Assembly (NCBI RefSeq): GCF_008017445.1
Contig: NZ_VRSW01000003.1
Location: forward strand, 219,367-283,366
Source: Microbacterium mitrae
GTDB taxonomy: Bacteria > Actinomycetota > Actinomycetes > Actinomycetales > Microbacteriaceae
Direction of reading: 5' to 3'
Length of the DNA: 64,000 nucleotides
The translations under genes and the position numbers were made by a program. Every line of letters begins with the position of its first letter. The first letter of the stretch is position 1. Shown piece after piece: positions 16,404 through 25,471 of the stretch. A model generated the notes under the pieces. That model searched no databases. It saw only the letters and a list, made by a program, of their open reading frames with translations, and was not told the origin of the DNA.

Positions 16404-18256
16404 GCATGCTGACCCCGTGGAGCGCGGCCGCCATAGAGGATATTCCGTTACCGGAATATCCTCGCCCGCAGTTGGTGCGTGACGGGTGGGCGCTGCTCAA
16501 CGGCACGTGGGAGTGTGCCTTCACGGGGTACGACTCGTCCGATCCGCTTGACGTCGGCGACCCAGAACACCCGCCAGTCTTCGATCGCGAGATCGTGGTT
16601 CCGTTCTCTCCTGAGATGCCGCTCAGCGGCGTGAATCGGCGCTTGGGTGTCGACGAATTGCTCTGGTACCGCCGCGAGTTTTCCGCACCGACGGGCACGG
16701 GTGGCCGCGTGCTGATGCACTTCGGCGCGGTGGACCAATCATGCCGGGTGGCCGTGAATGGTGTGGAGGTGGGCGGCAATACCGGTGGGTTCTTGCCATT
16801 TACCCTCGACGTCACCGACGCGCTGGGGGCGCATGACACGCACGAGGTTGTCGTCGCGGTGCGGGATGTGACCGACGCATCCTGGCTCACCCGCGGCAAG
16901 CAGTCGTCGACGCCCGGTGGCATTTGGTACACGCCGCAGTCAGGAATCTGGCAGACCGTATGGCTGGAACACGTTCCTGATGTGGCTATTGACCGACTGG
17001 TGCTGACTCCGTTGCTGGAGGCCGGCGAAGTTGAGGTGACCGTGGTGAGTCATGGCGCGACGGCCGGGCAGGAGGCGACGGTCGAGATTTTTGCGCACGG
17101 CGAGCTTCATGGTTCCGGCAGCGTCGTGGCCAACGTGCCGACGCGCGTGCGCCTCACCGAGCGGGTGCTCACCTGGACTCCGGAGGACCCTTTTCTCTAC
17201 GACGTCACCGTGCGCCTGGGGAATGACCGGGTCGAGAGCTACGTCGGCATGCGGTCGTTTGGGGTCGGAACCAGCCCACTCGGCCACGCGTGTTTCACGC
17301 TTAACGGCTGCCCGTACCTTCCGGTTGGGCTGCTCGATCAGGGGTATTGGCCAGATGGCGGGCTGACGGCGCCCACCGATGAGGCGATGGTCAGTGACAT
17401 CGAGCTCGCCAAGCGCATGGGATTCACGATGCTGCGCAAGCACATCAAGATTGAGCCGCTGCGATGGTATTACCACTGTGATCGCCTGGGCATGCTGGTG
17501 TGGCAAGACCACGTCAACGGCGGCGAGCAGTACCGCAGGCCGATTGTCACCATGCCATCGATCGCTTCGCCCACGATCAGCGACCGCGCGTATGGGTTGT
17601 TCGGGCGCCGCGATGAGGCTGGCCGCGCGATGAGCGAGGCCGAACTGATCGACATGGTTGAGCACCTGCGCTCGATCACCAGTATCTCGACGTGGGTGCC
17701 GTTCAACGAAGGCTGGGGGCAGTTTGACGCCGCGCGCATCGCGGAGGTTGTGAAGACGATCGACCCATCGCGTCTCGTCGACCACGCGAGCGGCTGGCAC
17801 GACCAGGGCGGCGGCGATGTGCTCAGCAAGCACATTTATTTTCGGCCGGTGCGCGTGCGTCGCGCCTGGAAGCGCGATGAGCGCGTCGTCGCGCTGACCG
17901 AGTACGGCGGTTTCGGCTACGCGGTTGGGCGACACCTGTGGGGCACGAACCCCAGCGGTTACAAGAAGTTTGAGTCGGCCGGGGCGTTGCTGGCGGGCTT
18001 CCAGCGACTTCACCGCGACGAGATTGCCCCCGCGATTGCCGAGGGGCTGGCGGCCACGATCTATACCCAGCTCAGCGACGTTGAAGACGAAGTGAACGGC
18101 ATGGTCACCTACGACCGCGAGGTTGTGAAGTTTGATGAGCGAGCCGTGCTCGCCATCAACGATCAGTTGCGGGCGGTGTTTGCTGGCAAGCGCGCCGGAA
18201 CCACCGAGAGGGATGCCGGAACCACGGCGAAGGGCGCCGGAACCGCGGCTGAGTGA
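16400..18256 (+). CDS. glycoside hydrolase family 2
   Basis: 618-residue retaining glycosidase of the beta-galactosidase/glucuronidase fold: N-terminal jelly-roll (to ~190; VLMHFGAVDQSCRVAVNG), an immunoglobulin-like domain, then a TIM barrel. The acid/base is Glu437 in FNEGWGQ and the nucleophile Glu501 in LTEYGG. No signal peptide, so it acts on imported sugars. ATG 16400 has GGAG 8 nt upstream and also overlaps the stop of the small ORF. The last 20 residues are a 7-residue repeat (AGTTERD, AGTTAKG, AGTAAE) built on the GGAACC motif. Sugar specificity not determinable. Confidence 0.92.
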   Translation: MSMLTPWSAAAIEDIPLPEYPRPQLVRDGWALLNGTWECAFTGYDSSDPLDVGDPEHPPVFDREIVVPFSPEMPLSGVNRRLGVDELLWYRREFSAPTGTGGRVLMHFGAVDQSCRVAVNGVEVGGNTGGFLPFTLDVTDALGAHDTHEVVVAVRDVTDASWLTRGKQSSTPGGIWYTPQSGIWQTVWLEHVPDVAIDRLVLTPLLEAGEVEVTVVSHGATAGQEATVEIFAHGELHGSGSVVANVPTRVRLTERVLTWTPEDPFLYDVTVRLGNDRVESYVGMRSFGVGTSPLGHACFTLNGCPYLPVGLLDQGYWPDGGLTAPTDEAMVSDIELAKRMGFTMLRKHIKIEPLRWYYHCDRLGMLVWQDHVNGGEQYRRPIVTMPSIASPTISDRAYGLFGRRDEAGRAMSEAELIDMVEHLRSITSISTWVPFNEGWGQFDAARIAEVVKTIDPSRLVDHASGWHDQGGGDVLSKHIYFRPVRVRRAWKRDERVVALTEYGGFGYAVGRHLWGTNPSGYKKFESAGALLAGFQRLHRDEIAPAIAEGLAATIYTQLSDVEDEVNGMVTYDREVVKFDERAVLAINDQLRAVFAGKRAGTTERDAGTTAKGAGTAAE

Positions 18257-18273
18257 GGTCGCGGTGAGTGGCT

Positions 18274-18714
18274 TTAGGCCTCAGGCTTGGTGGAACGCAG
18301 CTTGCTGGTGATGTCGAGCAAGGCGCGCTGTTCGTCTGTGCTGAGCACCGACATGCGGTGGGCAATCGAGCGACCGTGAGCGGTTGCCAGCAGACGGAAC
18401 GCGTGGGCGCCGGCGTCTGTCGCGGTGAGCACGGCGCCGCGGCCATCTTCGGGGTCGGCGCACTTGGTGAGGAGTCCGCGGGTGACCATGCGGTCAACGA
18501 GGCGCGAGACGCTGGGCTGACTAATGAGCATTTGAGCGGTCACATCGCGCAGGCGCGCGGTCATGTTGGGTGCGCGCGTGACGGTGAGGAGCACGTCGTA
18601 TTCGCCCTGCATGATGTCGCGGCCTTCGAAGTCGGAGGAGATCTCCGCGAAGATCTCGTGCTGCGCGCGAAACAGGCTCTCCCACGCATCCATCGCCAGT
18701 CGTCGGTTGCTCAT
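18274..18714 (-). CDS. MarR-family regulator
   Basis: 146 residues with a winged helix: LRDVTAQMLISQPSVSRLVDRM is the recognition region and CADPEDGRGAVLTATDAG the wing. Family-typical length. It converges on the GH2 gene with an 18-bp gap and diverges from DUF2207. TACAAT ends 6 nt before the ATG and no Shine-Dalgarno exists, so it is likely leaderless. Target unknown. Confidence 0.92.
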   Translation of the reverse strand: MSNRRLAMDAWESLFRAQHEIFAEISSDFEGRDIMQGEYDVLLTVTRAPNMTARLRDVTAQMLISQPSVSRLVDRMVTRGLLTKCADPEDGRGAVLTATDAGAHAFRLLATAHGRSIAHRMSVLSTDEQRALLDITSKLRSTKPEA

Positions 18715-18720
18715 GACCCC

Positions 18721-18726
18721 ATTGTA
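18721..18726 (-). promoter_or_regulatory. -10 box TACAAT of the MarR gene
   Basis: On the minus strand: TCGCCA as a weak -35, 17 bp, TACAAT, 6 nt, ATG 18714. Leaderless geometry. Confidence 0.6.
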
Positions 18727-18846
18727 TACGCGTGAATAGATTTTGGCGACGCCTGCGGATGTGGGGTGCCGGAGCGTGCGTGATGTCAGCGGGCGCGCGA
18801 CTCCGCGAGCCGTACGACGCCTGAGGGTGCGTGGGTGCCGCGTTCA

Positions 18847-18852
18847 TAGGAT
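18847..18852 (+). promoter_or_regulatory. -10 box TAGGAT of the DUF2207 gene
   Basis: TAGGAT ends 6 nt before ATG 18859; no -35 of note and no Shine-Dalgarno. Confidence 0.5.
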
Positions 18853-18858
18853 AGTGCC

Positions 18859-20712
18859 ATGAGGGGATTGAGAAAGTTTTTGCTGTTGATGGGGATTGCG
18901 GCGGGAGCCGTTGTCGCGGGGTTTGCTCCGTTTCCCGCGGTGGCGGTGACCAGCCCCGCTCCTGCGGCCGTGGTTCCGAGCCCCGCGACCGCAGCCGTGG
19001 TTCCGGCGGCGCACGTGGTTCCGTCCGCCGGCGATGTCAATGACTTCACGTTCGACAGCGTTGAGGTGGAGTACGAGCTGACGGCGGGGGAGGACGGCGC
19101 CGGGCACCTCACGGTCGTTGAGACGTATGTCGCGAATTTCACGAATGTGGACACGCATCGCGGCATGCAGCGGGTGCTGCCGACTACGTTCAATGGTGCG
19201 CCGTTGCACCCGCATTTGGTGTCGATCACCGACGAAAACGGCAAGCCCCGCGCGTCCGACGCCGAGACTGACGACGGCAACTACCTGATGACTTCACGCG
19301 CCGATGACCCGGTTATCGGCAAGCAGACCTACGTTTTCACCTACACGCTTGACAACGTTGCGGGCTTCTACGCAGACGCGAACGTCGACGAGTTTTATTG
19401 GGACGTTGTGGGTGCCGAGTGGGCGCAGCCGTTCGGTGAGGTATCGATGACGCTTCACCTCGACGAAACGTTGGCCGAGGCGCTTAGCGGTGACATGTCG
19501 TGCTACGTGGGCGGGTGGAACTCGACCGATCGGTGTGAGATTTCGGCGTCGGCCGACGGGCGCACGATTTCTGTGGCGCCCGGGTCGCTGCTGCCGCATC
19601 AGGGTGTGACGATCGCGGTGGGTTTTGAGCCCGGAACCTTTGTGCCGTTTGACGGTTCGTATCTGACGCAGGGCGCGACGCCCGTACAACTGGGGCTGGT
19701 CGGACTGGGAATCGCTGGCTTTATCGGAGCGATTGTGGTGCGCCGCACGAAGATGCGTGATGCGCCGGGGCATCCCGTCGTGGTTGCGCAGTATGAGCCG
19801 CCAGCCGGGGTAGACGCCATGAACGCCGCCGTCATGCTCGGGCGCCGTGCCTCCGCGACGACGGCCGAAATTCTTGAGCAGGCGGTGCGCGGAACCATCT
19901 ACATTCGCGAAGATGACGCCAAGCGTAAGGAGTTTTCGCTGGTGCTCGCTGACCCAACCCTCGTTGGCGATGCGAATGGGCAAAAGCTCATCGACATTTT
20001 GTTCGGTGCGGGCGCGGCGCCCGGTGCTGAGGTGGCGTTGAAGGAGAACGAGAAGCTGGCGACCGAGCTGCCCGCGATGGTGTCGGCCACGGCTGCCGAG
20101 CAGTTGGCGGGCGGGGTGCGGTACACGCCGCCCGCCAGGTGGCGAGTGCAATTGCCGATCGTGCTTGTGCTGCTTGGGGTGGCTGCGTTTGTGGTTGGCA
20201 TCGTGATTTCCGCTACCACCTTCAACCCGACTGCGGGACTGATTGGTGGCGGTGCGTTCGCGCTCTCGCTGGTGGGCATCAGCATGCTATTCAAGCGTCC
20301 GTTTACGTCGTTTGGAGCGAATCTTCGTGACCACCTGTTGGGGCTCAAGGAGTTCATGACGTGGGCCGAGGCCGACCGCATTCGCATGCTGCAATCGCCC
20401 GAGGGGGCCGAGCGCGTGGGCGTCAATGTTGGCGATCCGGCCTCGATGCTGCGGTTGTACGAGCCGCTGTTGCCGTTCGCCGTGGCATTCGGCATTGAAA
20501 AGCAGTGGACCAAGAACATGCAGGTTTACTACGAAATCGGCAACGCGGTTCCGCTCTGGTACGCCGGAACCACGCCGTTCACCGCGGCATCGCTCGGGTC
20601 GGTTGTGAGCTCGTTCACCGCGGCGTCATCGGCGTCGTCTTCGAGCAGCGGCTCGAGCGGCGGCGGTTCCGTCGGCGGTGGCGGCGGCGGCGGAGGTGGC
20701 GGCGGGGTTTAG
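18859..20712 (+). CDS. DUF2207-type membrane protein
   Basis: 617 residues: a signal peptide (~1-30), an extracellular DUF2207 domain (FTFDSVEVEYELTAGEDG, VVETYVANF, HRGMQRVLP), a transmembrane helix (~275-297), a cytoplasmic region (ASATTAEILEQAVRGTIYI), two more helices (~435-480), KEFMTWAEADRIRMLQSPE and a C-terminal Ser/Gly tail ending in a run of about 11 Gly. This domain order is standard for the family, whose role is unknown but is usually linked to the cell envelope. The segment after the signal peptide repeats AVVP, each time from GTGGTTCCG. Confidence 0.9.
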   Translation: MRGLRKFLLLMGIAAGAVVAGFAPFPAVAVTSPAPAAVVPSPATAAVVPAAHVVPSAGDVNDFTFDSVEVEYELTAGEDGAGHLTVVETYVANFTNVDTHRGMQRVLPTTFNGAPLHPHLVSITDENGKPRASDAETDDGNYLMTSRADDPVIGKQTYVFTYTLDNVAGFYADANVDEFYWDVVGAEWAQPFGEVSMTLHLDETLAEALSGDMSCYVGGWNSTDRCEISASADGRTISVAPGSLLPHQGVTIAVGFEPGTFVPFDGSYLTQGATPVQLGLVGLGIAGFIGAIVVRRTKMRDAPGHPVVVAQYEPPAGVDAMNAAVMLGRRASATTAEILEQAVRGTIYIREDDAKRKEFSLVLADPTLVGDANGQKLIDILFGAGAAPGAEVALKENEKLATELPAMVSATAAEQLAGGVRYTPPARWRVQLPIVLVLLGVAAFVVGIVISATTFNPTAGLIGGGAFALSLVGISMLFKRPFTSFGANLRDHLLGLKEFMTWAEADRIRMLQSPEGAERVGVNVGDPASMLRLYEPLLPFAVAFGIEKQWTKNMQVYYEIGNAVPLWYAGTTPFTAASLGSVVSSFTAASSASSSSSGSSGGGSVGGGGGGGGGGGV

Positions 20713-21106
20713 GGGTCGCGGGGTGACCATGTTGATCCATTGCACAGCCGTTGTGCACGATTGAGAACGGTCTGCAGGAGAAATCCGCCTCATTGGTCAC
20801 ATCAGCCTCATCAGTCACACCGGTGCGTGCATAACGGTCGCGCGTGACGAGCCGGCGTGCGCCGCGCGATGGTTCCGGAACCATGTGGCGCGGTGCGGAA
20901 CCATGATGCCGGTGACGGGGCAATACGCTGAATGTGGCGGGGAATGTGTAGAGCCGGTCGGAGAGGCTTCCGACCGGCTCTATCCCTTGCACCAAGAGTG
21001 TCCTGCAATCACATGTCGGTAGCTGCCACAGCAAAACAACTACCGTGCACTGACTATATAACGGCGAGATAACGAAGGGAAGAGTCTGTCGTTATGTTTT
21101 TGTGAT
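20713..21106. other. intergenic region after DUF2207
   Basis: No credible gene. It contains a perfect 16-bp palindrome ATGGTTCCGGAACCAT (20869-20884), another GGAACC at 20897, the terminator at 20949, and a 7-bp inverted repeat ATAACGA/TCGTTAT around 21070-21094 followed by TGTTTTTGTG. Confidence 0.55.
20949..20990 (+). terminator. terminator-like hairpin
   Basis: 14-bp stem (20949-20962 with 20969-20982) and GAGGCT loop, then TCCCTTGC. Strong stem, weak T-run. Confidence 0.65.
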
Positions 21107-21283
21107 TTGTTTGCTGGGTGCGGTGTTGTGTCAGGCCCGACCACTGCGGCGTTCGCCTGCGGCGGTGCGCTCTGCCTCGCGCTCATCGCTGCTGGCGGCT
21201 TCGTCCTCATCGTTGCGGCAACCCCCGCTCCCACAGCAGCAGCCCTTCGTCACGAGATCCCACGGACGCTCGCAGTGGAATGA
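21107..21283 (+). CDS. possible small membrane protein or gene remnant
   Basis: 58 codons from a TTG (or 51 from GTG 21128), stop TGA 21281. The centre reads AAFACGGALCLALIAAGGFV, continuing LIVAATPAP: one hydrophobic helix with codon use typical of this genome. No convincing ribosome site. It may be a small membrane protein or the 3' remnant of a larger gene. Confidence 0.3.
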   Translation: MFAGCGVVSGPTTAAFACGGALCLALIAAGGFVLIVAATPAPTAAALRHEIPRTLAVE

Positions 21284-21407
21284 GACGGGGCGGCCACGCA
21301 TGGCGGGAGTGGGCCATCTCAGAGATCCCGGCAAACTCTCATACAACTACCTCTTGATCGGCCTTTTACCACGATCCAATGTCGGAGGTTGGTGAGAGGC
21401 TAGAGCC

Positions 21408-22955
21408 ATGACAACGACACCGCAGTCACCGGCATCGCAGCTCCGCGATGCCATTGCGATGCTCGCGTCTGCCACGCGTTCTTTTCACGCCTCCGGAACC
21501 ATGGAGCGATGCGCTGATGCTGAGGTTGTCTCCCTGCTTACTGCCTCGGGCGAGGCGCTTCGCGCTGCCGAATCGCTCATGATTACAGCGACCGGTGAAG
21601 TGCAGCAGCGCTCTGCGACAGCCGATGTTGCCGAGCGCCTCACCACCCGACTCGGCTGCGGTTCCGTCGCCGAGGCGATTCAACAGACGACGCTGGTTTC
21701 GTCGGGCACCGCTCGCAAACTCACTCGCGTCGCGCAGGCGGTCGCTCCCGGGCGGTCGCTGAGCTCTGGTTCCGCGCTCCCCCCGGCGCTTCCGGCGTTG
21801 CGCGCCGCCCTGCACGACACAGCCGTCGGGCTCGATGGCGCGATCGTCGTCACGGCGGCCCTGCAACCCCGGGGTCGCACGCTCGATTCTGAGCTGGTTG
21901 CGATCGCCGATCACGCGCTTGCCGCCGCCGCCCGCGGAGATGACTTCGACCCCGCAACGGGGCAAACCCGGCCCGACGCCATCATGCCGGCAACGGCTGA
22001 TGTCTTGCGCATTCATGCGACGGCGTGGGCCAGCGCGATCGACCCCGACGGTGCCGAACCCATTGAGCAGGCGGCGATGCGTAAGCGCGGCGTCACCCTC
22101 GGTCGGGTGCGTGATGGGCTCGTTGAACTCCACGGGCTGATCATGGCCGAGGGAGCCGAGCAGATGCAGCGATTCTTCGATGCGGTCGGCACGCCCCGCC
22201 ACACCCGCGTCTCGTTCTCCGACCCCGCGCATCAGCCCGGCCATTGCTCGTGTGAAGACAAATCTGCCTGTAGGTGCGCCGACGACGGCGTCGCTGACAC
22301 CCGCACCGCCACCCAAAAGCGGCACGACGCGCTCGTCATGGCCTTCACGCTCGCTGCGGGCAGCGAAGACGCCCCACTTCTCGGCGGAGCGGCGCCCACG
22401 CTACTCATCATGGTCGACGAAGCAGCGCTCGCGGCGGGTAGCGGAACCGCGCATCTGCCCGCAACGGGAGCAACGGTTCCGCTTGCTGCCGCACATCACG
22501 CCGCATGCGCCGGAACCACGCAGCGCGTCACGCTGAACGAAGGTCGCGTTACGCATATTTCAAGCCCGCAACGCATCTTCACGATCCATCAGCGGCGAGC
22601 AATCACGCTGCGCGACGGCGGGTGCGTCATCCCGGGTTGTGAAATTCCGGCGGCGTGGTGCGAGATTCATCACGTCGAGGAGCATGCGCGAGGCGGCCCA
22701 ACGCACACCGACAACGGGGTGCTGCTGTGCTGGTTTCATCATCGATATCTGGAGATATCGGGCTGGAGTATCCGCATGCGTGATGGCGTGCCGGAGGTGC
22801 GCGCGCCGGGGTGGATCGACCCGACGGGGCGCTGGCGGAGCAACACCCGCTCGTCGTTGCGTCTCACGCGTCGCGCACACCGAGTGAAGCCCGCCGGCGG
22901 GCGGGCGACGAGAGCGCCGCACGAGCATGGGTCCAATGCCACGCCTGACGGGTAG
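21408..22955 (+). CDS. DUF222 / HNH endonuclease-domain protein
   Basis: 515 residues: an N-terminal helical DUF222 region (~20-340; ASQLRDAIAMLASATRSF) and a C-terminal HNH nuclease motif (~404-445; GCVIPGCEIPAAWCEIHHVEEH, NGVLLCWFHHR) with Cys and His for zinc. This is the 13E12-type family, present in many divergent copies in actinobacteria; the role is unsettled. GAGGCT stands 6 nt before ATG, compatible with a leaderless transcript. Isolated on both sides. Confidence 0.9.
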   Translation: MTTTPQSPASQLRDAIAMLASATRSFHASGTMERCADAEVVSLLTASGEALRAAESLMITATGEVQQRSATADVAERLTTRLGCGSVAEAIQQTTLVSSGTARKLTRVAQAVAPGRSLSSGSALPPALPALRAALHDTAVGLDGAIVVTAALQPRGRTLDSELVAIADHALAAAARGDDFDPATGQTRPDAIMPATADVLRIHATAWASAIDPDGAEPIEQAAMRKRGVTLGRVRDGLVELHGLIMAEGAEQMQRFFDAVGTPRHTRVSFSDPAHQPGHCSCEDKSACRCADDGVADTRTATQKRHDALVMAFTLAAGSEDAPLLGGAAPTLLIMVDEAALAAGSGTAHLPATGATVPLAAAHHAACAGTTQRVTLNEGRVTHISSPQRIFTIHQRRAITLRDGGCVIPGCEIPAAWCEIHHVEEHARGGPTHTDNGVLLCWFHHRYLEISGWSIRMRDGVPEVRAPGWIDPTGRWRSNTRSSLRLTRRAHRVKPAGGRATRAPHEHGSNATPDG

Positions 22956-23135
22956 GTGAGCGCAACGGGCCGCCGTGCCCGACCGGAAGTGAGCGCCGTG
23001 CCTCACGGCGAAGCGACGGGAGAGGGGCGCCGTGCCCGCGCGTGCGGCCAACGCCCTGCTACCCTGAGCCACACGTCGGGGCAGCAACCAGAGCCGCTGA
23101 CGAGCGCTTGTCGATGGAGCAAAAGGGTGGGGCGC

Positions 23136-23775
23136 ATGAAGGCAGTGGTTCGCCGTTCTTGGGTTGATTGGATCGGTGCGCTCGCCAGCTTGCTGATCCT
23201 CGTCACGTGCTTGACGTATGTCGTCAGCGACGAGGTGTGGGCGCTGCTGCTGTGGGAAGTTGTCTCGTCGATCTACCTCTTTGTGGGATTCATCGTGGTG
23301 TGGCGCAGCAAGCGCGTGCACGAACCAGATCGCGACACGGCGCGCACGATCGTCGGCTGGATGTGGGTGTCGCCAATTCTTGCCGCCCTCGCAGGCGCCA
23401 ACGCGGCCGTGACGGCGCTCCTCGCTCGGGCGTTCGGCGGCGACGATGTCAACGCGCTGCTCCTGGTCATCGCCGCTAGTGCCGCCATTGTCATCTCCTG
23501 GATGCTGCTGCAGGTCGGCTTCTCAGAGATGTACCAAGCAGTTGCCGCTTCGGGCGACGGCAACGACCTGATCTTCCCCGGAGAGGCCCCGCCGACGACG
23601 ATGGACTACCTCTATTTCGCCTTCACACTCGGAACCTCGTTCGCCACGTCCGACGTCGAAGTGATCAGCACGCGCGCGCGACGAGTGGTTCGTGCACAGC
23701 GTGATGGCGTTCTTTTTCAACGCGCTTGTGCTCGCCGTGGTGTTCCAGATTTTGCACGGATTGCTCTCTAACTAG
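23136..23775 (+). CDS. DUF1345-like membrane protein with 3' frameshift
   Basis: Four transmembrane segments (IGALASLLILVTCLTYVV, LLLWEVVSSIYLFVGFIVV, WMWVSPILAALAGANAAV, LLLVIAASAAIVISWMLL) and the family motif TMDYLYFAFTLGTSFATSDVEV identify a DUF1345 protein. After ISTRARRVV the frame turns into RAQRDGVLFQ and stops at 23771. Moving one base on at ~23691 restores VHSVMAFFFNALVLAVVFQI and stops at 23775, which is the expected last helix. So the C-terminal helix is out of frame: a real mutation, a sequencing error, or less likely a programmed shift. GTGGGG precedes ATG 23136. Confidence 0.75.
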
Positions 23776-24126
23776 AGCCCCCGCGACAAATACTTCACAA
23801 CGATTGGATTACGCCGCCAGGCTAACTAAATAGGCGGAACAATGGCCTGAAATTCGCGGTTTTCCGGGCTTCTCGCGACCCTCGTTGCACTCCGTCGAAG
23901 CAGTTGTAGCGTAATTACTTGAACGTCGTCAAATTTGAGCAGGCTACTCGCGTTGTTCACGGCACACATTCGTGTTGCATTTAGAAACTTCTAGTTGCCA
24001 GGATTCCGCGAAGCGCTAAAGCCCCGTATCCAGGGTGATGGCGTTCGGACCGGCCGCTGTCGGTTCCGGGGGTGCAGGTGTGACGTCAGCTTTCAAGATC
24101 ACCTGCGTTTGGATGGGGTAATTGCT
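23776..24126. other. intergenic region, relatively AT-rich
   Basis: 351 bp with no credible gene. A hairpin GCAGGTG/CACCTGC spans ~24074-24107 just upstream of the next start. AT-richer than its surroundings between ~23780 and 24000. Confidence 0.4.
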
Positions 24127-25380
24127 GTGCGTTTTTTTGATCCCGAACGCCGCGGTGGCCGACTGGCATTAGCCGGTGGGCTCGCTGCGCTGATGGTGCT
24201 TTCGCCACTCGTTGGCGGGCCCGCTGCGACCGCGGCGAACCAAAACGAGGTGGTCATCGCACTCAACTTCGACGGTACGTCACCGGTGGCCGCCGATGCC
24301 GCCTTTGTTGACGCGTCGCCGTCGACCTATACCGCGCTCGACACGGGTGCGCACACTCCGGGTCTTGACCACTCGCTCCAGAACCGCGTCGTGCGCACGT
24401 ACGACCAGTACGGCTACGTCATTAACTACAACGTCAACGAGGCTGAGGGCAAGAACGTCATGCTCACGGTCGAGCTGACCAACGGCACCGGCGGGGCGCT
24501 CGCAGACCCGAATTCGGCAAACCCCAACCCGAATTCCAACGTTCGGTGGAACCAAGACCCAGACATGGCGGCGAATGGCTGGTTTACCGGCTGCCTTCCC
24601 AACCCGAACAACGCCGATCCCGCCGGTACGCGCATCGTCGGCGCGACGTTGTACTGCAAGCTGGGCGACGTTCCCGAGGGCACGCAGGGCACAATCCGAC
24701 CGACGGTTGCGCTCAGCAACGGCGTCGACGCCACGCAGATCGGCGCCAAGGTCACCATGACTTCAACGTCGTCCCAGCAGACGACCACGCCCTCCAGCGT
24801 CGCTCCTAACGTCTTCGTCTCTGCCGCCCCGATGGGTAACTGGATCAAGGGCGCCGCGAAGGTGGCGCCGGCGCGGTCAGGCGGAACCGCTACGGGCGAA
24901 GAGGGCTACATCATCCTCTTCCCGATCGGCATGACGGACTCATCGCAGCTCGGGTCCCCAACTCGGGGTACAAGCCGCATCCCCGCGCCCACGGGCACCG
25001 AGGCGATCAACTTCTTCGACCACTTCTACAACATCGGCGGGCTCGCCAACCCGAACCTCTCAACCAAGATTCGGTTGGCCACCTCGACTGAAATCACCTG
25101 GACCGCCAATAACAATCCCGAGGCGCAGAAACTGTACGGCCCCGTCTGTGGCGCGTACAACGCGGGCAACAAGGGGGCAATGCCAGGCGGCCTCGGCGCC
25201 AGCTGGACCTGCGGCACGGCCGTGTACACCAACTCGTATCCGACCGTACCCATGTCGGTGCAGGGATACTCGGTGACTGCTCCGGCATCCAACGCCGACG
25301 GCTCTCTCTGCCTTCATCGCTGCCCCTCGCCGCCCGCGCCAGGGCGCGCCTGTCGCCACGTCAGAAGACGGCGCTACTGA
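24127..25380 (+). CDS. secreted surface-type protein, apparently truncated
   Basis: GTG 24127 is preceded by GGATGGGG and gives a signal peptide (LALAGGLAALMVLSPLVGG, then PAATA|AN). The mature part looks like the N-terminal beta-rich region of large actinobacterial wall or adhesin proteins (VMLTVELTNGTGG, TIRPTVALSNGVDATQ). The last ~24 residues (LCLHRCPSPPAPGRACRHV...) are Cys/Arg-rich and unlike the rest. A shift of frame near 25305 gives LSAFIAAPRRPRQGAPVAT, which looks more natural but also stops, at 25379-25381. No LPXTG or membrane anchor remains. Likely a decayed 5' part of a longer gene. Confidence 0.55.
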   Translation: MRFFDPERRGGRLALAGGLAALMVLSPLVGGPAATAANQNEVVIALNFDGTSPVAADAAFVDASPSTYTALDTGAHTPGLDHSLQNRVVRTYDQYGYVINYNVNEAEGKNVMLTVELTNGTGGALADPNSANPNPNSNVRWNQDPDMAANGWFTGCLPNPNNADPAGTRIVGATLYCKLGDVPEGTQGTIRPTVALSNGVDATQIGAKVTMTSTSSQQTTTPSSVAPNVFVSAAPMGNWIKGAAKVAPARSGGTATGEEGYIILFPIGMTDSSQLGSPTRGTSRIPAPTGTEAINFFDHFYNIGGLANPNLSTKIRLATSTEITWTANNNPEAQKLYGPVCGAYNAGNKGAMPGGLGASWTCGTAVYTNSYPTVPMSVQGYSVTAPASNADGSLCLHRCPSPPAPGRACRHVRRRRY

Positions 25381-25471
25381 CTAGCTCGCTTCAGTTTGGA
25401 GTACCGCGGCGTTCGTAACCGCCACGGCTCCGGCTCTTCCGTAGCGCCGTGCGGCAGAGCACAATGGCGAG

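Noticed and set aside
21408..22955. HNH protein as homing endonuclease or mobile element
   Set aside because: DUF222 context is a widespread chromosomal family; no intron, intein or insertion boundaries are visible.
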